From positions 2,604,001 through 2,668,000 of the forward strand of contig JAPFBL010000255.1 in NCBI GenBank assembly GCA_026182355.1: a stretch of 64,000 nucleotides of DNA. The letters run 5' to 3'. This stretch comes from Hermatobates lingyangjiaoensis (taxonomy: Eukaryota > Arthropoda > Insecta > Hemiptera > Hermatobatidae). A program made the translations under genes and the position numbers. Within the stretch, counting starts at the first letter, position 1; each line of letters opens with the position of its first letter. Positions 24,830 through 36,700 of this stretch are shown here, piece by piece. The notes beneath the pieces are model-generated. The model was not told the DNA's origin. It made no database searches and worked only from the letters and a program-made list of their open reading frames with translations.

Positions 24830-25539
24830 GTAATAGTCTTACCATTAGTTTAAAACAAATTATAACTTTTTCGTTAACAGATTTTTCTGCAAAATGAATA
24901 TTTAAATAATGATGTACATGTTGCAATAATGCAAAAAAAATATTAGTTTATATCAACTCTTTGAATGTAGTAACTGTTGAAAGAAAGCACAATAGCAACA
25001 TCTAGATTTTAAAAAAAAAGTTTTTTGCACAAAGTAAGGATAAGTAAGCAAAAAAAGCATAAGGATATACAACAAAAGAGTAAGACAGTCTGTTGAACTG
25101 AAGATTGAGGTGTTCTTTGAGCAGTACTTAAGGTTGCATTTCTTCATAGAATGGAAAGTAGAGAAAGACATCCTTAGAGCTTCGGTCAAAGCTTAGGGCC
25201 ATTATCATATTAACAGTTCATTATCGTATTATACAAACAATGATTTTTGCCTTCTGTCTTTAATGATTCTTTATTATTACATAATATTTGCATTTAAAAG
25301 ACAACTAATAACTGTAGTTGTAATGATCTAGATTAGCGTTCGTTAATTAAATAATAATAATAAAACTAATAACTATTTAATTAAATGGTGATAACTAAAA
25401 ATAGCCATTATCTAATGAAATAATGATAATTAAAACTTTTTAGGAATGTCCTGTCCCATGGAGAGAAATAGAGGATTTTACTAGGGATTAAATAACAGAA
25501 GAAAATAAGGAGTACAATAATTAATAGAAAAAGAGAAAT
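24830..25539. other. AT-rich intergenic DNA, no gene seen
   Basis: The short minus-strand frames at 24953-25189 and 25408-25623 show no domain or splice context. Confidence 0.5.
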
Positions 25540-25549
25540 TAATAATTTT

Positions 25550-25812
25550 TGACTACAGTATGTGCACTGAAATGTAAGTTGGGCAGGACATGTCATGAGG
25601 ATGAAGAACGATGGATGGGGCAAAGAAAATTACTGAGTGGGATCCTAGAGAAGCTAGAAGAAAAGTGAGAAGACAAAGACGATGGGAACATCAATTTAAT
25701 GAAACAACGCGACCAATATGGTTCAGAGTCTATCGAGAAAGAAGATAATGGATGCAGTTGGGAGCAACCTATGCCCAGAAGTGGGCCTCGTTTCATAATT
25801 GAAAAAAAAACA
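25550..25812 (+). mobile_element. LINE 3' fragment (RTE/endonuclease-RT type)
   Basis: One frame gives SWAGHVMRMKNDGWG. After a one-base shift it continues GAKKITEWDPREARRKVRR, then QRRWE, an in-frame stop, and WMQLGATYAQKWASF before a final stop and an A-rich tail at about 25801-25810. The order WAGHVxR, DxxW, ITEWxPxxARRxxxRxxxRW and LGxxYAQxWA is the usual C-terminal tail of RTE-like non-LTR elements in insects. Only this tail remains, so it is a 5'-truncated, dead copy. Confidence 0.75.
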
Positions 25813-25960
25813 ACTTTATTGTATCATATATGTATTATATTTGTGATATTATAAATGCTAGAAGGACTGACAACACTTAAAATAAACTGTGACACATATA
25901 TACAAGTTTATCAAAATTTACTGTATAAGCGGAAGGAACGAACCAAACTGGACACAATGC

Positions 25961-26076
25961 GAGTTCAAAATCGAAGAAGAGTAACACAAAGAGTAAGTAA
26001 TCAGGATTTTCCAATGGTTTTAGTTTGTAAGTGTGTTTCTTTAGTTTCAGTATTAATCTTCTTCGATTTTGAACTC
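25961..26076. mobile_element. Penelope-like family-C tail-to-tail palindrome
   Basis: GAGTTCAAAATCGAAGAAGA at 25961-25980 is repeated inverted at 26057-26076. The inner parts of the right arm, on the minus strand, match the family-C tail at 7918-7980. The short frame at 25855-26112 is incidental. Confidence 0.55.
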
Positions 26077-26549
26077 ATCAAGTTTATCAAAAGAAGCATG
26101 TTCGTTTATTAAGAAGTTGAAATTGTTTTTGTGAAATTAATGGCTATTATTATTAATTAAAACTTACAATGGAAAAAAGTATTTCCTCTTTTGAACACAA
26201 ATAGATCTGTTCTTGAATATGTTCGTCTAACGTGTTTAACGTGCATTAACCTAACCTTAACGGATAGTGTCAAAATTTATATAAACCTTGCATTTCAAAA
26301 ACTTTTCTCTTTACCAATCTTTCCTCCTACTTATTCATTCATTTTGTTTTTCATAAAATAATTATCTGTTGTTTAAAGAAATGACTCCCTAATGCTAAAT
26401 AACCAATAAGTGAATTCCATTGCAATTATTTTTACTTTCATTAATTCTCTACACAAAAATAGAATAATGAAAATATATATTATTGGATAAAAGTTTGATA
26501 TACACGTTTTGAATGGAAATACACATTTCAAGTCTGTACATAGATAAAG
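26077..26549. other. AT-rich intergenic DNA, no gene seen
   Basis: Nothing recognised. Confidence 0.45.
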
Positions 26550-26599
26550 GGATAAATCATTTAAAATACTTATCAGATCAGACCAATGTGGTGTAATTA

Positions 26600-26770
26600 G
26601 AGGTGAACAAACTAACCCCTATTCTTGGATTTAATAATGAGAAACATCATATAAATTGTAGAAATGATGAAAGACCGATGTTAAGAAATATTATTATGTT
26701 CTCTTCAAATATATTTAATAGATAAAGTAGTATAACCGGATATAATAGTTAACCGGAGCAATGCTTGGGC
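26600..26770 (+). mobile_element. Decayed Penelope-like GIY-YIG fragment (family B-like)
   Basis: CTATTCTTGGATTTAATAAT, GAGAAACATCAT, TTAAGAAATATTAT and ATTTAATAGATAAA align in order with 7440-7590 of the family-B PLE (TTATTCTTGCATATAAATAA, GAGAATCATCAT, TTAAGAAATACTAT, ATTTAATAGATAAA). Frames are broken repeatedly, so this is an older copy than the one at 7.3 kb. Confidence 0.6.
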
Positions 26771-28949
26771 TAAAAGGGCTGGCCACTGACATAAGTTCGG
26801 ATATACTGACAAATAAAATAAGGTTATAATTGTCAATCTGGTTGTGTGTGTGCGGTGCTTGTGATTTTTCACAACAGTAGTAATCTCGTCTTGATGAAGT
26901 TTATTTATATTCACATGCATTGCTCAGAGAACATGGTGTATATAAGAAACAAAATATACAACATAAAAGTTAACAAAAGTATAAAAAAAGAAGTTAAAAA
27001 TATCCAGTACGTTAAAATTGTGATTGATGTTTTATTTCAATTGGAGTAAAATCTCAGGTGATGTTAGTTTCGGGGTAACTATTGTCTTATTGACAGTTAC
27101 TTCTTGTAGATTAAGTCTTATATATAAACCACAGTTAAAATTTAGAAGTCTAACTAACATCCTCCAAATAAATCAATTAGTCTTTGTTACAGTCTCATTC
27201 GTGCATACAAGTTATGTAGGGCATCTGGAGTGGTAGCAAGAAGACAGAGAGGTAAAAGATGTATTTTAAAGAGTGTAAATTCCAAAGGAAGGGAACAAAG
27301 AGCTAGGTAAGGCAAATCAGAGTAAAGAAAAGAGTTCAGAAAGAAATAAAAAGTAGTTATCTGTTATCTGTCAATCTTTATAGCTCAAGCTATTATTTTG
27401 GTTAAAACTGAGTCTAATTTCAATAAACCATTATTAATGTTTGCATTAATAAAGATTACGTCTATAGACAAACAAACGAAGTCTGAAAGGTAATTACTAT
27501 AAAATTGTGTGCATTTTTTTTAAAATAGTGATAGCTGCTAAGTTTCAACAAAGAGTTGTTAATATTAAGGGTTTTACACATAAAAACAATTTACAGGATA
27601 ATACAAAAAAAAAACCCTGAAAACTAAACTTAGAGTTCTACCAACATGCATTTTTAACCAATAGTCCAATGTTACAAAATCAATCAGTGTTTCAAAGCAA
27701 GCATTTGCAAAAGGTCGATTCAAGATAACTCAGAATATTTAAGTTAAGAATATATTTTGCAAATTTTTTTTACATTAACAGTAAAATTTACATTAGTCTT
27801 TTCTTTAATTATTCTAATCAATTCTCTTAATTTTCTCTTTTGATCGTTTTTTATTTAAAATGCGTGCATTGATGAAGTCAAATGTGTGTCCTATATTTTC
27901 AGGGTGCTGGATAGTTTTGCATCATTTTTATCATTATACTTTTTAAATATAGTTTTGTGTATCACACATCAAAAGAAGATATATATTTATTTTTGGAATG
28001 TATTTGGAATAATGTTTTCTTTTTTGGCAAAAAATTATTTTGTTTTTACAGATCAAGAATAAGGTTTATAAAGAAACAGAAAATGATGGATGGAGGCGTG
28101 TATTAGTCATTCTGTGTAGTATCAGGGAAAAACTGGGTGACCTTAATCATCATTCACGGAGTGAGCACAAAATCATTTCGCAGATGTTCAATAAAGTGTT
28201 TACTTTTGATAACAAGTCATCTATTTATAAGAAAGAAGTACATAAGGAAATTTATAAAGGGTAATGCAAGCTTAAATAAACATTATTTACATTACTTGTA
28301 TAAAGAAAAGTAATAGGATTATAAATTATTTAGATATCTTATCAAAGAAATTTAACAGTAGTTTCAAGATTAAACAGTGTGTATTGTTTGCAGAGAATCT
28401 CTGGAACATGGAAAAAAACTATTCAAAAACTAATTCAATAGAACTGAAATTTCAATACTCAAAAAAATTTGATGCGATTATGTGACTCCAGTTTATTTGA
28501 TTTCATCAATCTCAAAAACGATACAAATCAAGAGTTAAATTTAAAAGAAATTCAAGCAGGGAAGAATATGAAGAATTTCTAAATCAATATCTGGAAAATA
28601 GAAAATTGTCAGAAGCATGTGTCCAGCTTCACCTCATAATGTCATCTACGTCTCATGTGAAACGTGATGTAGTAGACTAAAATATTTGAAAAGGGTATGC
28701 AGAACTTGTTTACTCATTATCACTTTGATAGTGCAATAAAAATAGCACGTATTGAAGAAATTAGGAACTTGATTTTATAAGATAATTAAAAGTTTGAATC
28801 AACATCAAAATTGTCATTAAATTGTTATAACTCGTTTAAGATTAAGAATCATTTAAATTTATGTGAACATACATTTAGTATGCATTTACAATATATTTGT
28901 TGCAAAACAACCCGCAGGGTCACCAAATTAAATAAAATAACCAAATGAC
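26771..28949. other. AT-rich intergenic DNA with an unassigned short frame
   Basis: The frame at 28040-28264 (74 codons, K/E/N-rich) has no recognised domain and is preceded by a pyrimidine/AG context at about 28030 that could be a chance acceptor. It is not called as a gene. Confidence 0.4.
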
Positions 28950-29115
28950 ACAAACACACATAAAAGGAATGACACAATTCAGTATGATATTTCGACGAAT
29001 CGTTGTCACCAGTAAAGAAAACAAAAGACGTCGCTGTGTATCATTTCTCAACTCCTGAGGATAAAGATTAAAGTTTTCTGATGAATTGTGTCAGTTCCTT
29101 CTACATGTTCCTTTC
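28950..29115. mobile_element. Penelope-like tail palindrome (family F)
   Basis: ATAAAAGGAATGACACAATTC near 28960 pairs with GAATTGTGTCAGTTCCTTCT near 29083. On the minus strand the inner part reads GGTGACAACGATTCGTCGAA, then ATATC (28986-29010), echoing the GAC...GTCGAAATATC end of family A. No protein remnant is attached, so PLE assignment is by analogy. Confidence 0.45.
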
Positions 29116-32100
29116 TGTATATTTTTTAATTAAATATGATAATATGTAGGTATATAAAGTGGAACAGCTTTGTTATTTCAACATTCTAGTATATATTTGT
29201 GATATATTTACATCTCGTAGTTGTATAAATATACTGAGGCACGCGTAAAAAACAAAAAATTTGTATGGAGCAAAAATCATGGTGTGGCTGAAAGGCCAAG
29301 AAACATGAATAAATCAAAACAGGTAAAACAGGTATGGAGCAAAAAAAATGAGTAAAAGTATTCTAAAACAGTCTACAATCCTGCACATAGTGTTCTTTTT
29401 TAAACAGATTGTGGTATCACACAATGTCCCGTAATGCTCTTTAGCTCGCTAAGTGAGAATGTTTTTGAGTTCCCATAGAGAAAAATAGTCATTTAGTTAA
29501 CTACTATATTCATCTCCATACTAAATTCACTATGAAAATAACATATATTTACTAATATTGCTGCTAATTTAGTACCGGAGGAATTTTTGACTTATATTTC
29601 CAATTGTTTTCCTTACTTAAACTGACATTATGTAATACCACGAATAATGTCCATGAAATTTCCCTTTTACTAAACGACATTATTTTGTTGTATTTACACA
29701 AATTACTTAAAAACTCATACTAATAAATATAAATCTGAAAGTTAAAGTTTGTTTTGTTTCGAGTGAATTCTTTTTATAAACTCAAAACACTTGATAGTTT
29801 CAAAACTTTAAATGTTTCAAAATTACACATTCCGTCAAATTGTTGGTAGAAAATTACTGATGCATAATAATCTCTTCCTCCTAAATTTAGTGGACCTGTA
29901 TTTATAGGCTTTTATGCAAAGTTCGGTCTTAGTATTTAACGCACTGCTAGTTCTCAAATACCTATTTCAAAGGAAGCTAATTATTTATCTCTCATTCAAC
30001 TTTTATTAACTGTTAACATTTTTTAAGAGAAAATATGAATAAAAAATCATAAGAATTAGTACTTATAAGGAAACTTTTTATGAATTGAAATATACTTCAA
30101 TCTCATATTTGTACTGAAAGATATTCCTCAATAAAAAGTAGTTAATGTATAATTTCATATACACTTAATTATCTTAATTTTTTGAAAAAATAAGTTGTAA
30201 CTAGGATAGCAATATGGGATTTGATAACAGAACAAACTTTCGAGTTATTTCTATTTCAACGAGTTTCACAACTAATAATAAAATATTATAAATTTAACAT
30301 CGAAATATTTAAACAAGCAATACAACTTTAACTCTATATTACTTATAAATTTTTTCAAAATTGCAATAATAAGAAACCGAAAATTAATATTCTGATTATA
30401 TTTTTAATTAAAATTGTCATAATTTTTATGAGTCCAAAAATACGAGTGATCTCCAATACTAGTTAATAAGATACTTTTTAAAAAATTGTGATATTTTATA
30501 AAGTAAGTTTTAACCTACAAACTATAGATCTCAGAGTATTATCATTTTTAAATGAACTAAAATAAATAAGTTATTAACAATGTAAATAATTATTATAAAT
30601 TAAGAAATAATAACTTGCTGAAAGAGTTATTAGTCAGCGATTATGTTTTGCTATCACAGAGTGGTACTGGAACTAGCAGTTGAACTGGTTGTTGTGTCAT
30701 CCCATGGCGGCAATTAGCATGGCTTGTTCAGGTAGTCGGTTTGAACAGAATGAAATGCTGAGAACAGTTGAAGTCGAATAAGCTGGTCGATGTTAATTCT
30801 GAATTATAGGTTTTGTATGAAGTGCTGGAGAGGGCTAGGACGGTGATTGCGGTGCTTCGCCATTAGGGATGTAGCAAGGGATTACGTGGGGGATGGCCCT
30901 TATTGAGTTAGGCCCTCGGTCCTAGTCATCAACCACCCTTAATATTCCTACCCTCAACACCAACTTATATATGCCGCCAATAAATCTCATTTGTTTGCCA
31001 GTGACAACGGTCCCGCCCTAATACGAGTCTGAGGTTTTCTTTAGGAAACCTATCAACGTATTCCTTCCTCCGAGAAACAACGGAAACACTTTTCTCGTCT
31101 CTTACTCCACCCATACCTTAAATAAAGTATTTCTGCTTTCGACAGCTCATTATTCAAGCTCCTTTTTTTTTTTGCAAAAATTTGTGGAATGCTCTTTTAT
31201 AGTTTTAAAACACTCAATTATATAAAACAAAATAAATGTTAATAATATTTAAAATTATTAATTTATATGATTCACAGATTTTGTAATTGATATTCTCTAC
31301 AATTAAAGATAATTAACAAAAAAATTTATTTTAAAATAAATAATACTAACATTAAAAAAAAATTTAAATGTTTAATCTTTAAAATGTTTAATTCTCATTA
31401 TACATGAAAACAATGAGAGTTATCGCATTCTTAACTGTACACGTGTAGTAAAATCTTTAATCTTAAGATTTAGAAATATAATCTTTTAAATCAACCAAGC
31501 AAGTCCTATTTCATTTAGATTTTATTTAATGCAAAATCATACTTGTGTAAACAGTGCAACAGACTTAGCATGAACATAACTTCAAACCAAATTTTTAGTG
31601 TTTCATAAAAACTAAAACACACCTTCTAGGTATAGGTTTACACAGGTAAACAGAAGAAAATAATAGTAATAAATAGATAAGAAGTTACCATTTATTACCA
31701 AAAGACACATGAAAGAAGTACATGGATTAATTGTTAAGCATTACCATTAATTAACTTACAGAATTCTACAATAAAGTGGGATGTAAATGAAATGGAAACA
31801 AATGGAGCCTTATTAGATCTCAAAGTAAACGAAAATAGGTACAAAAAAAGTCAGAAAGAATGCCTACATAACTGGCAATGAATGTTAAAATGTAAACACA
31901 TTTTATGTAAATAGCCACTTTAAACATCTTTTTTTTCTTTACTACAAAATTTTGAAAAATTGTCTGAAGTATATTTTGAAAATAAATATTTTCTCAATTT
32001 CTATTATATATTTTGAACTGCTTGATTTATATTGATTAGTTCTCTGCTGTCAGTCACAGATAGAAGGAATAACAAAGTTTACACGACAGTTCTTTCAAAA

Positions 32101-33650
32101 TTTAAAAAGCCTTGATGATGCCGTAGGAACAATAATCCTCTAATAATTAGTACAAAAATAAAATTCTAATGATGATTTGTTTTCAGATTTGATCAGAAAT
32201 ATATGATTCTAAGATATTTTGCACTGAATATTTTGATGTCAATTTTTAGAGGCACGGTAGTGGCATCAACCATTTTTACCATTAGGGACTAAACATGTTT
32301 CGTTTGTTTTTCTTACACGTTGTTTGGATCGCAAAAGTAATTCATCAGTCTGCACTGATGACTCAATCAGCCACTCGTTAAGGGCTGATATATGTTTAAA
32401 GAAAACTTATAATTTCGTGTCAGCACTCATAGCCATGCTGGATATGCCTATGTCCTTAATATATTGGAGATGGTTAGCAATGGGATAACATCATATGTTG
32501 TTGACACCCTTGGCATGTTCTGGTCTATGTTTAATAAACGCTATATCAACAATGAGCTAAACATTTGCTGCATAGATAGGAAACAAGGCGTAAAGCTTAT
32601 AAGTATAGAGGTCTTTGAATATATAAAATTTTTAACTCTTTCGGATAAACTTCATTAGGTTTTGAGTTTATTTCAGCAAGACTTGAATATATTTCTCAAA
32701 TAACAAATATATTGACTTAAGTCTAATAGATAATCAGCTGATCATAACGAATTTCGAGTATTCTCTTTTAAAGTTATTATTGATTAATAATAACATTCAT
32801 TTATAAGGATAAATTAAAAATCATTTAATGGTAAGCATGATTAATAATAAGCATTCAACATAACGCCATTAACATTATCTTATGCAAAGGTCCAATATCT
32901 GCCAATAAAGTCACGTTGGCCCCAAGATTGATTGTATTAGTTTATTTACTGTTTGGAACAAATGACAGTGAAATGTCAATGCTTTCCAGAAAAAGTAATT
33001 TATTAATTCAAATAATGAGTGTTAAAATATCAGAGATAATACAGAAAAAGAATTCTGTTTCATAGAAAGAAATGTTACGTTTAGACAGATAGTAGTGTAG
33101 ATGATACTATTAATTTTACTATTCACATGTTTGATTAAATAATGTTTGTCACAACATACTTAAATCAATGAAAAACCGCAAGTTTAGCGATAAAACGGGT
33201 TACAATTATATTCATTCTATTTGTTTATAAACAAAATACAGTATTCACATCTTCTTTTCTTTTCTTACATCTCTCATGTACAGAAAATCCCTTTGTTCGT
33301 CGTTGATAAAATTATGAAAATGTTGGTTTAATGGATAATCTATTAGATATGTCTCGGGCAAGGTGTTATTAAAGATAATTAATGGACTCTTTTATTGGCG
33401 TGAGTTGGTAGAATGATTAGCGAAACTAGGTCGATGAGTGAGTGTAATCATTCTATTTCTCCAGGCTAGATAGGGCTGATATGAGCTCTCGCTGTATGGC
33501 TTGTCCACATGGCTGCGCTCTATAATTTTTATATAATAATTGTCTCAGGGAACTGCACAAATACCTCCTTACCTAACTGAAGGGGTGCAATTACTGCAAG
33601 GATGTGTCTGAGTGGTTGTATAATGAGGAGGGTGCTGTGCGTTGGCCCAA
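29116..33650. other. Intergenic DNA upstream of the cuticular gene, no gene seen
   Basis: Mostly AT-rich and frame-free. A GC-elevated island at 30700-31110 is listed separately. A PLE-tail-like CTGATGA/GAAACATG arrangement near 32290-32375 was judged too weak to call. Confidence 0.5.
30700..31110. other. GC-elevated noncoding island
   Basis: Raised GC without a frame. GGCTAGGAC at 30833-30841 can pair with GTCCTAGTC at 30919-30927 (one G-T pair), closing a segment that contains smaller hairpins. It sits about 3 kb upstream of the TATA box of gene 1, a plausible place for an enhancer; this is inference from position and composition. Confidence 0.3.
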
Positions 33651-33651
33651 G

Positions 33652-33658
33652 TATAAAG
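33652..33658 (+). promoter_or_regulatory. TATA box of cuticular gene 1
   Basis: TATAAAG lies 32 bases upstream of an initiator-like CCAGTC, the usual arthropod TATA-to-start spacing, and 53 bases before the ATG. Confidence 0.75.
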
Positions 33659-33681
33659 AGGATTACGGAGGATCGGAAGCA

Positions 33682-33687
33682 CCAGTC
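33682..33687 (+). promoter_or_regulatory. Initiator / predicted transcription start of gene 1
   Basis: CCAGTC resembles the arthropod initiator TCAGT. With A at 33684 as +1, the 5' UTR would be about 21 nt, typical of short-leader cuticular genes. Confidence 0.55.
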
Positions 33688-33704
33688 GACCCATACCGTT
33701 CGCA

Positions 33705-36700
33705 ATGAGGAGTCTTCTCGTGTTTGCTGTTCTCTTCGGCCTGGCTTGTGGAGGAGTAATCCACGATCAGTCCCCAATACAACATCAAGTCCATCATGAG
33801 GAGGATCAAAGCTCTCATCACGAACCTGTTGGAGAAATTCCTCACCCAGTTAAAGTCGAGAATGAGGTCAAATATAAAGTAGAAGTGCCTGTGGAAAGAC
33901 CTTACCCTGTCACAATCCATAAGCCCTACCCTGTAGAAGTGGTCAAGGAGGTGCCCTATCCAGTCAAAGTGTTTGTTGACCAGCCGTACCCAGTGGAGAA
34001 GAAAGTCCCAGTCCCCTACAAAGTTCCTTACGATCGCCCTGTACCTTACCACGTAGATAAACTCGTTCCCTACGTCGTCGTCAAGCAGGTACCTTAAACA
34101 AAATTACAATTTATTGAAATAGAAATAAGCAATCTAAATTCATAATAATTCTTTAATGAATTGACGTTTGTTTTAAGTTCTGTATATTGCTCATATAAAG
34201 ATATTGTTTAAATTTTAGCTAAGCAAATAATTAATAATAATAAAATAAAACTATAACTTTGTCAATTTATAACTGTCCTTAAGAAAGATTTTTGTTTAAC
34301 AAGTGTTAAACTAGAGTTTGTAGGTACTTTGCCCTCAGAACAGTAATAAAAAACAGTAAACAACTGAATGATCATTTATATGGATATCTTCTCAAACCTT
34401 CTCAGGAGTACAATATCATTTGAAAAAACTATTACTCTTAACTAACAATTTCTCTTATTACTCTTAACTCTTAATTTAACAATTTCAGAATCTTTGTATA
34501 AGTTAACAAGTATTTAGTAAATAAATACAATTGTTTGAAATCTATTTTACAATGTTTTTTTATTTTATAAATTAATAATTTTTTTTTCCAAAAATTATGG
34601 ATATAAACATTTGAGCAACATATTTAAAAAAACACTAATTTTGCTATAAAATAATACATTTCAATAGTAATTAGGATCTTAATATGTGTATTAATAATTA
34701 AAATGTAATTATATCTTTCATTTAAATATCTAAACATATGCCATTAATTAATAAAAATAATTAAATTAATTAATTTTATAATTAATTCAGTTCTTTCTAT
34801 ATTTCGTCAACATTTGGATTAATAAGATAGATCTTAATAAGAATATCAGTATTTACAACTGCAATTTGAATATTAAATGAATATTATTTTCTTTGAATAT
34901 ACTTTACGTATAAACTAATGATAAATATGATATAATTATATCATAAACTATATTCATCATTGCACAGTTACACAAATGTATTCAATTTAAAGATAGCGAA
35001 TAAAAGAAGAAACAGTGGTTATAGTAATCTGAAATATACTTTAAACATAAAGCTGAATTTAACCCATGGTAATAACTGTTGCAAAGCTGATTAAGGCAAG
35101 AGGGCGTTATCAAGCAAATATTGCTGCGTGCTATCTCTCGCAGAGCACGGAAACCTCATGTAGATTTGAGAAAACTCGTAGATAATGCAGCCACCAAACA
35201 ACCTCCTACAGCCGCACAATTCCTTTGGCTTTTAGTTAAATTGCTCTGGGGAATGACATGTCCAATGATTTTCATTCTCAAGCATTTATGCTAAAAACCA
35301 TTTGACCATAATTTTTGTTTATGGCCGCTTTTTCATCCTTTTTCCGTCTTGACAAACAACATTTTTTTGTGAAGTATCTATGATAATGCAGTATCTGTAA
35401 ACTGTGATTAACGAATTAAATTATCTATTCGTTAGAAAAGATAATATTATTATCTTTTGAAAAGAAGGAGCCATCTCAAGTACAAATTGGAAATCATCAT
35501 GACGTATTGCAAGGCTCTAACCCACCGTCAATCGTGAGGGTTGAAATTATACCCTACCTATTAATACCTGGATTTATGTTTTTTATCTGGGTTTATCTCA
35601 ATAATTGGTGTTAAAATTTCTTTCAAACAACACCGGGATCTTATTAGAGATCACAGTAATAGAACTGATTTTTTTTTTTTAATTTATCTCTTAAATTAAT
35701 TCTGACATCCTGAATAAAATATTTTTTTCTACGAATTTGAAGAATTAGAGAACATGGTACAAGACCTTGAGTTTCTTAAGCTAAGTGATAATTCTCTGGG
35801 TGGTGCAACAATTGATGTTGTAGAACTCAACATAGAGTATTGGCATTGCCACGAATGAAGAGAACTTACTGCTACACTGAAATGAGATGATACTGAACCT
35901 TTAGATGTTTCTAGAGAAACAGTGTTCCTGTGCCATGCTAAAAATTGAAAATTTTATAATTAAACATGAACAATATCAACAACAAAAAAATTAGTCAGTG
36001 CTTAGGAAGGCTGGAGAATTTTGCTGGGCTGGAAAATGATCACATTTTAAAGAATAACAATTATGATTCTAAAAATTCCGTTAACATCTGAAAGGAAGTG
36101 GTTAGCACAGAACTAAGTGGCAAGTTTTTTGTGGAGAATATTTGAATAATTTTTTATGAAGATTGTTAGAACACAGTTGCCAGCGAAGTAGATATATGGT
36201 TTTCAGAATAATTATTTTGACTACTTAGTTGCCATGGCTACGGTGAATGCTAACATTTCACCTGGTCTGTGAGAAAACAAAATACCTCTGCAAAAATCCT
36301 GATCGCATAACTGAAGAAATACCCAATTTCTAACCTAAAAAGTTTAGGAAGTCAATGTTCTAAAAAATTATCTTTAGAGAGATCTCAAATGTCTTAGAAA
36401 AAATTCAAGTTAACACTGAATAGAATGAACAAAGAGTGTATCCAGCAAAAATTTGCAGTACTTTAAAAAATGATAAGGGAATAGTGAAACAAGTCCAATG
36501 TGGGTTACAACTAATATGTTGGAACTGGCACTTATTTTAGGTCGTTTTTGATTTACAAAAACACTGTATTTATATTATTTACAACGTACTATTGTTTCTA
36601 TGGCTAAAAGCTATATTAGTGTGTTCATGACGCAACCAATTATATTACTTCTCTTTAAAATATGCTGTTCTTTACATTGTAAACTCTATGGACTTGAAAT

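Noticed and set aside
32290..32375. CTGATGA ... GAAACATG arrangement on the minus strand resembling a PLE tail
   Set aside because: The core and GAAA are too far apart and no stem forms between them; no other copy or (TA)n is nearby.
33663..34052. 129-codon minus-strand frame over exon 1 of gene 1, and the 95-codon frame at 37512-37799 over exon 2
   Set aside because: Both are antisense shadows of the repeat-coding exons.
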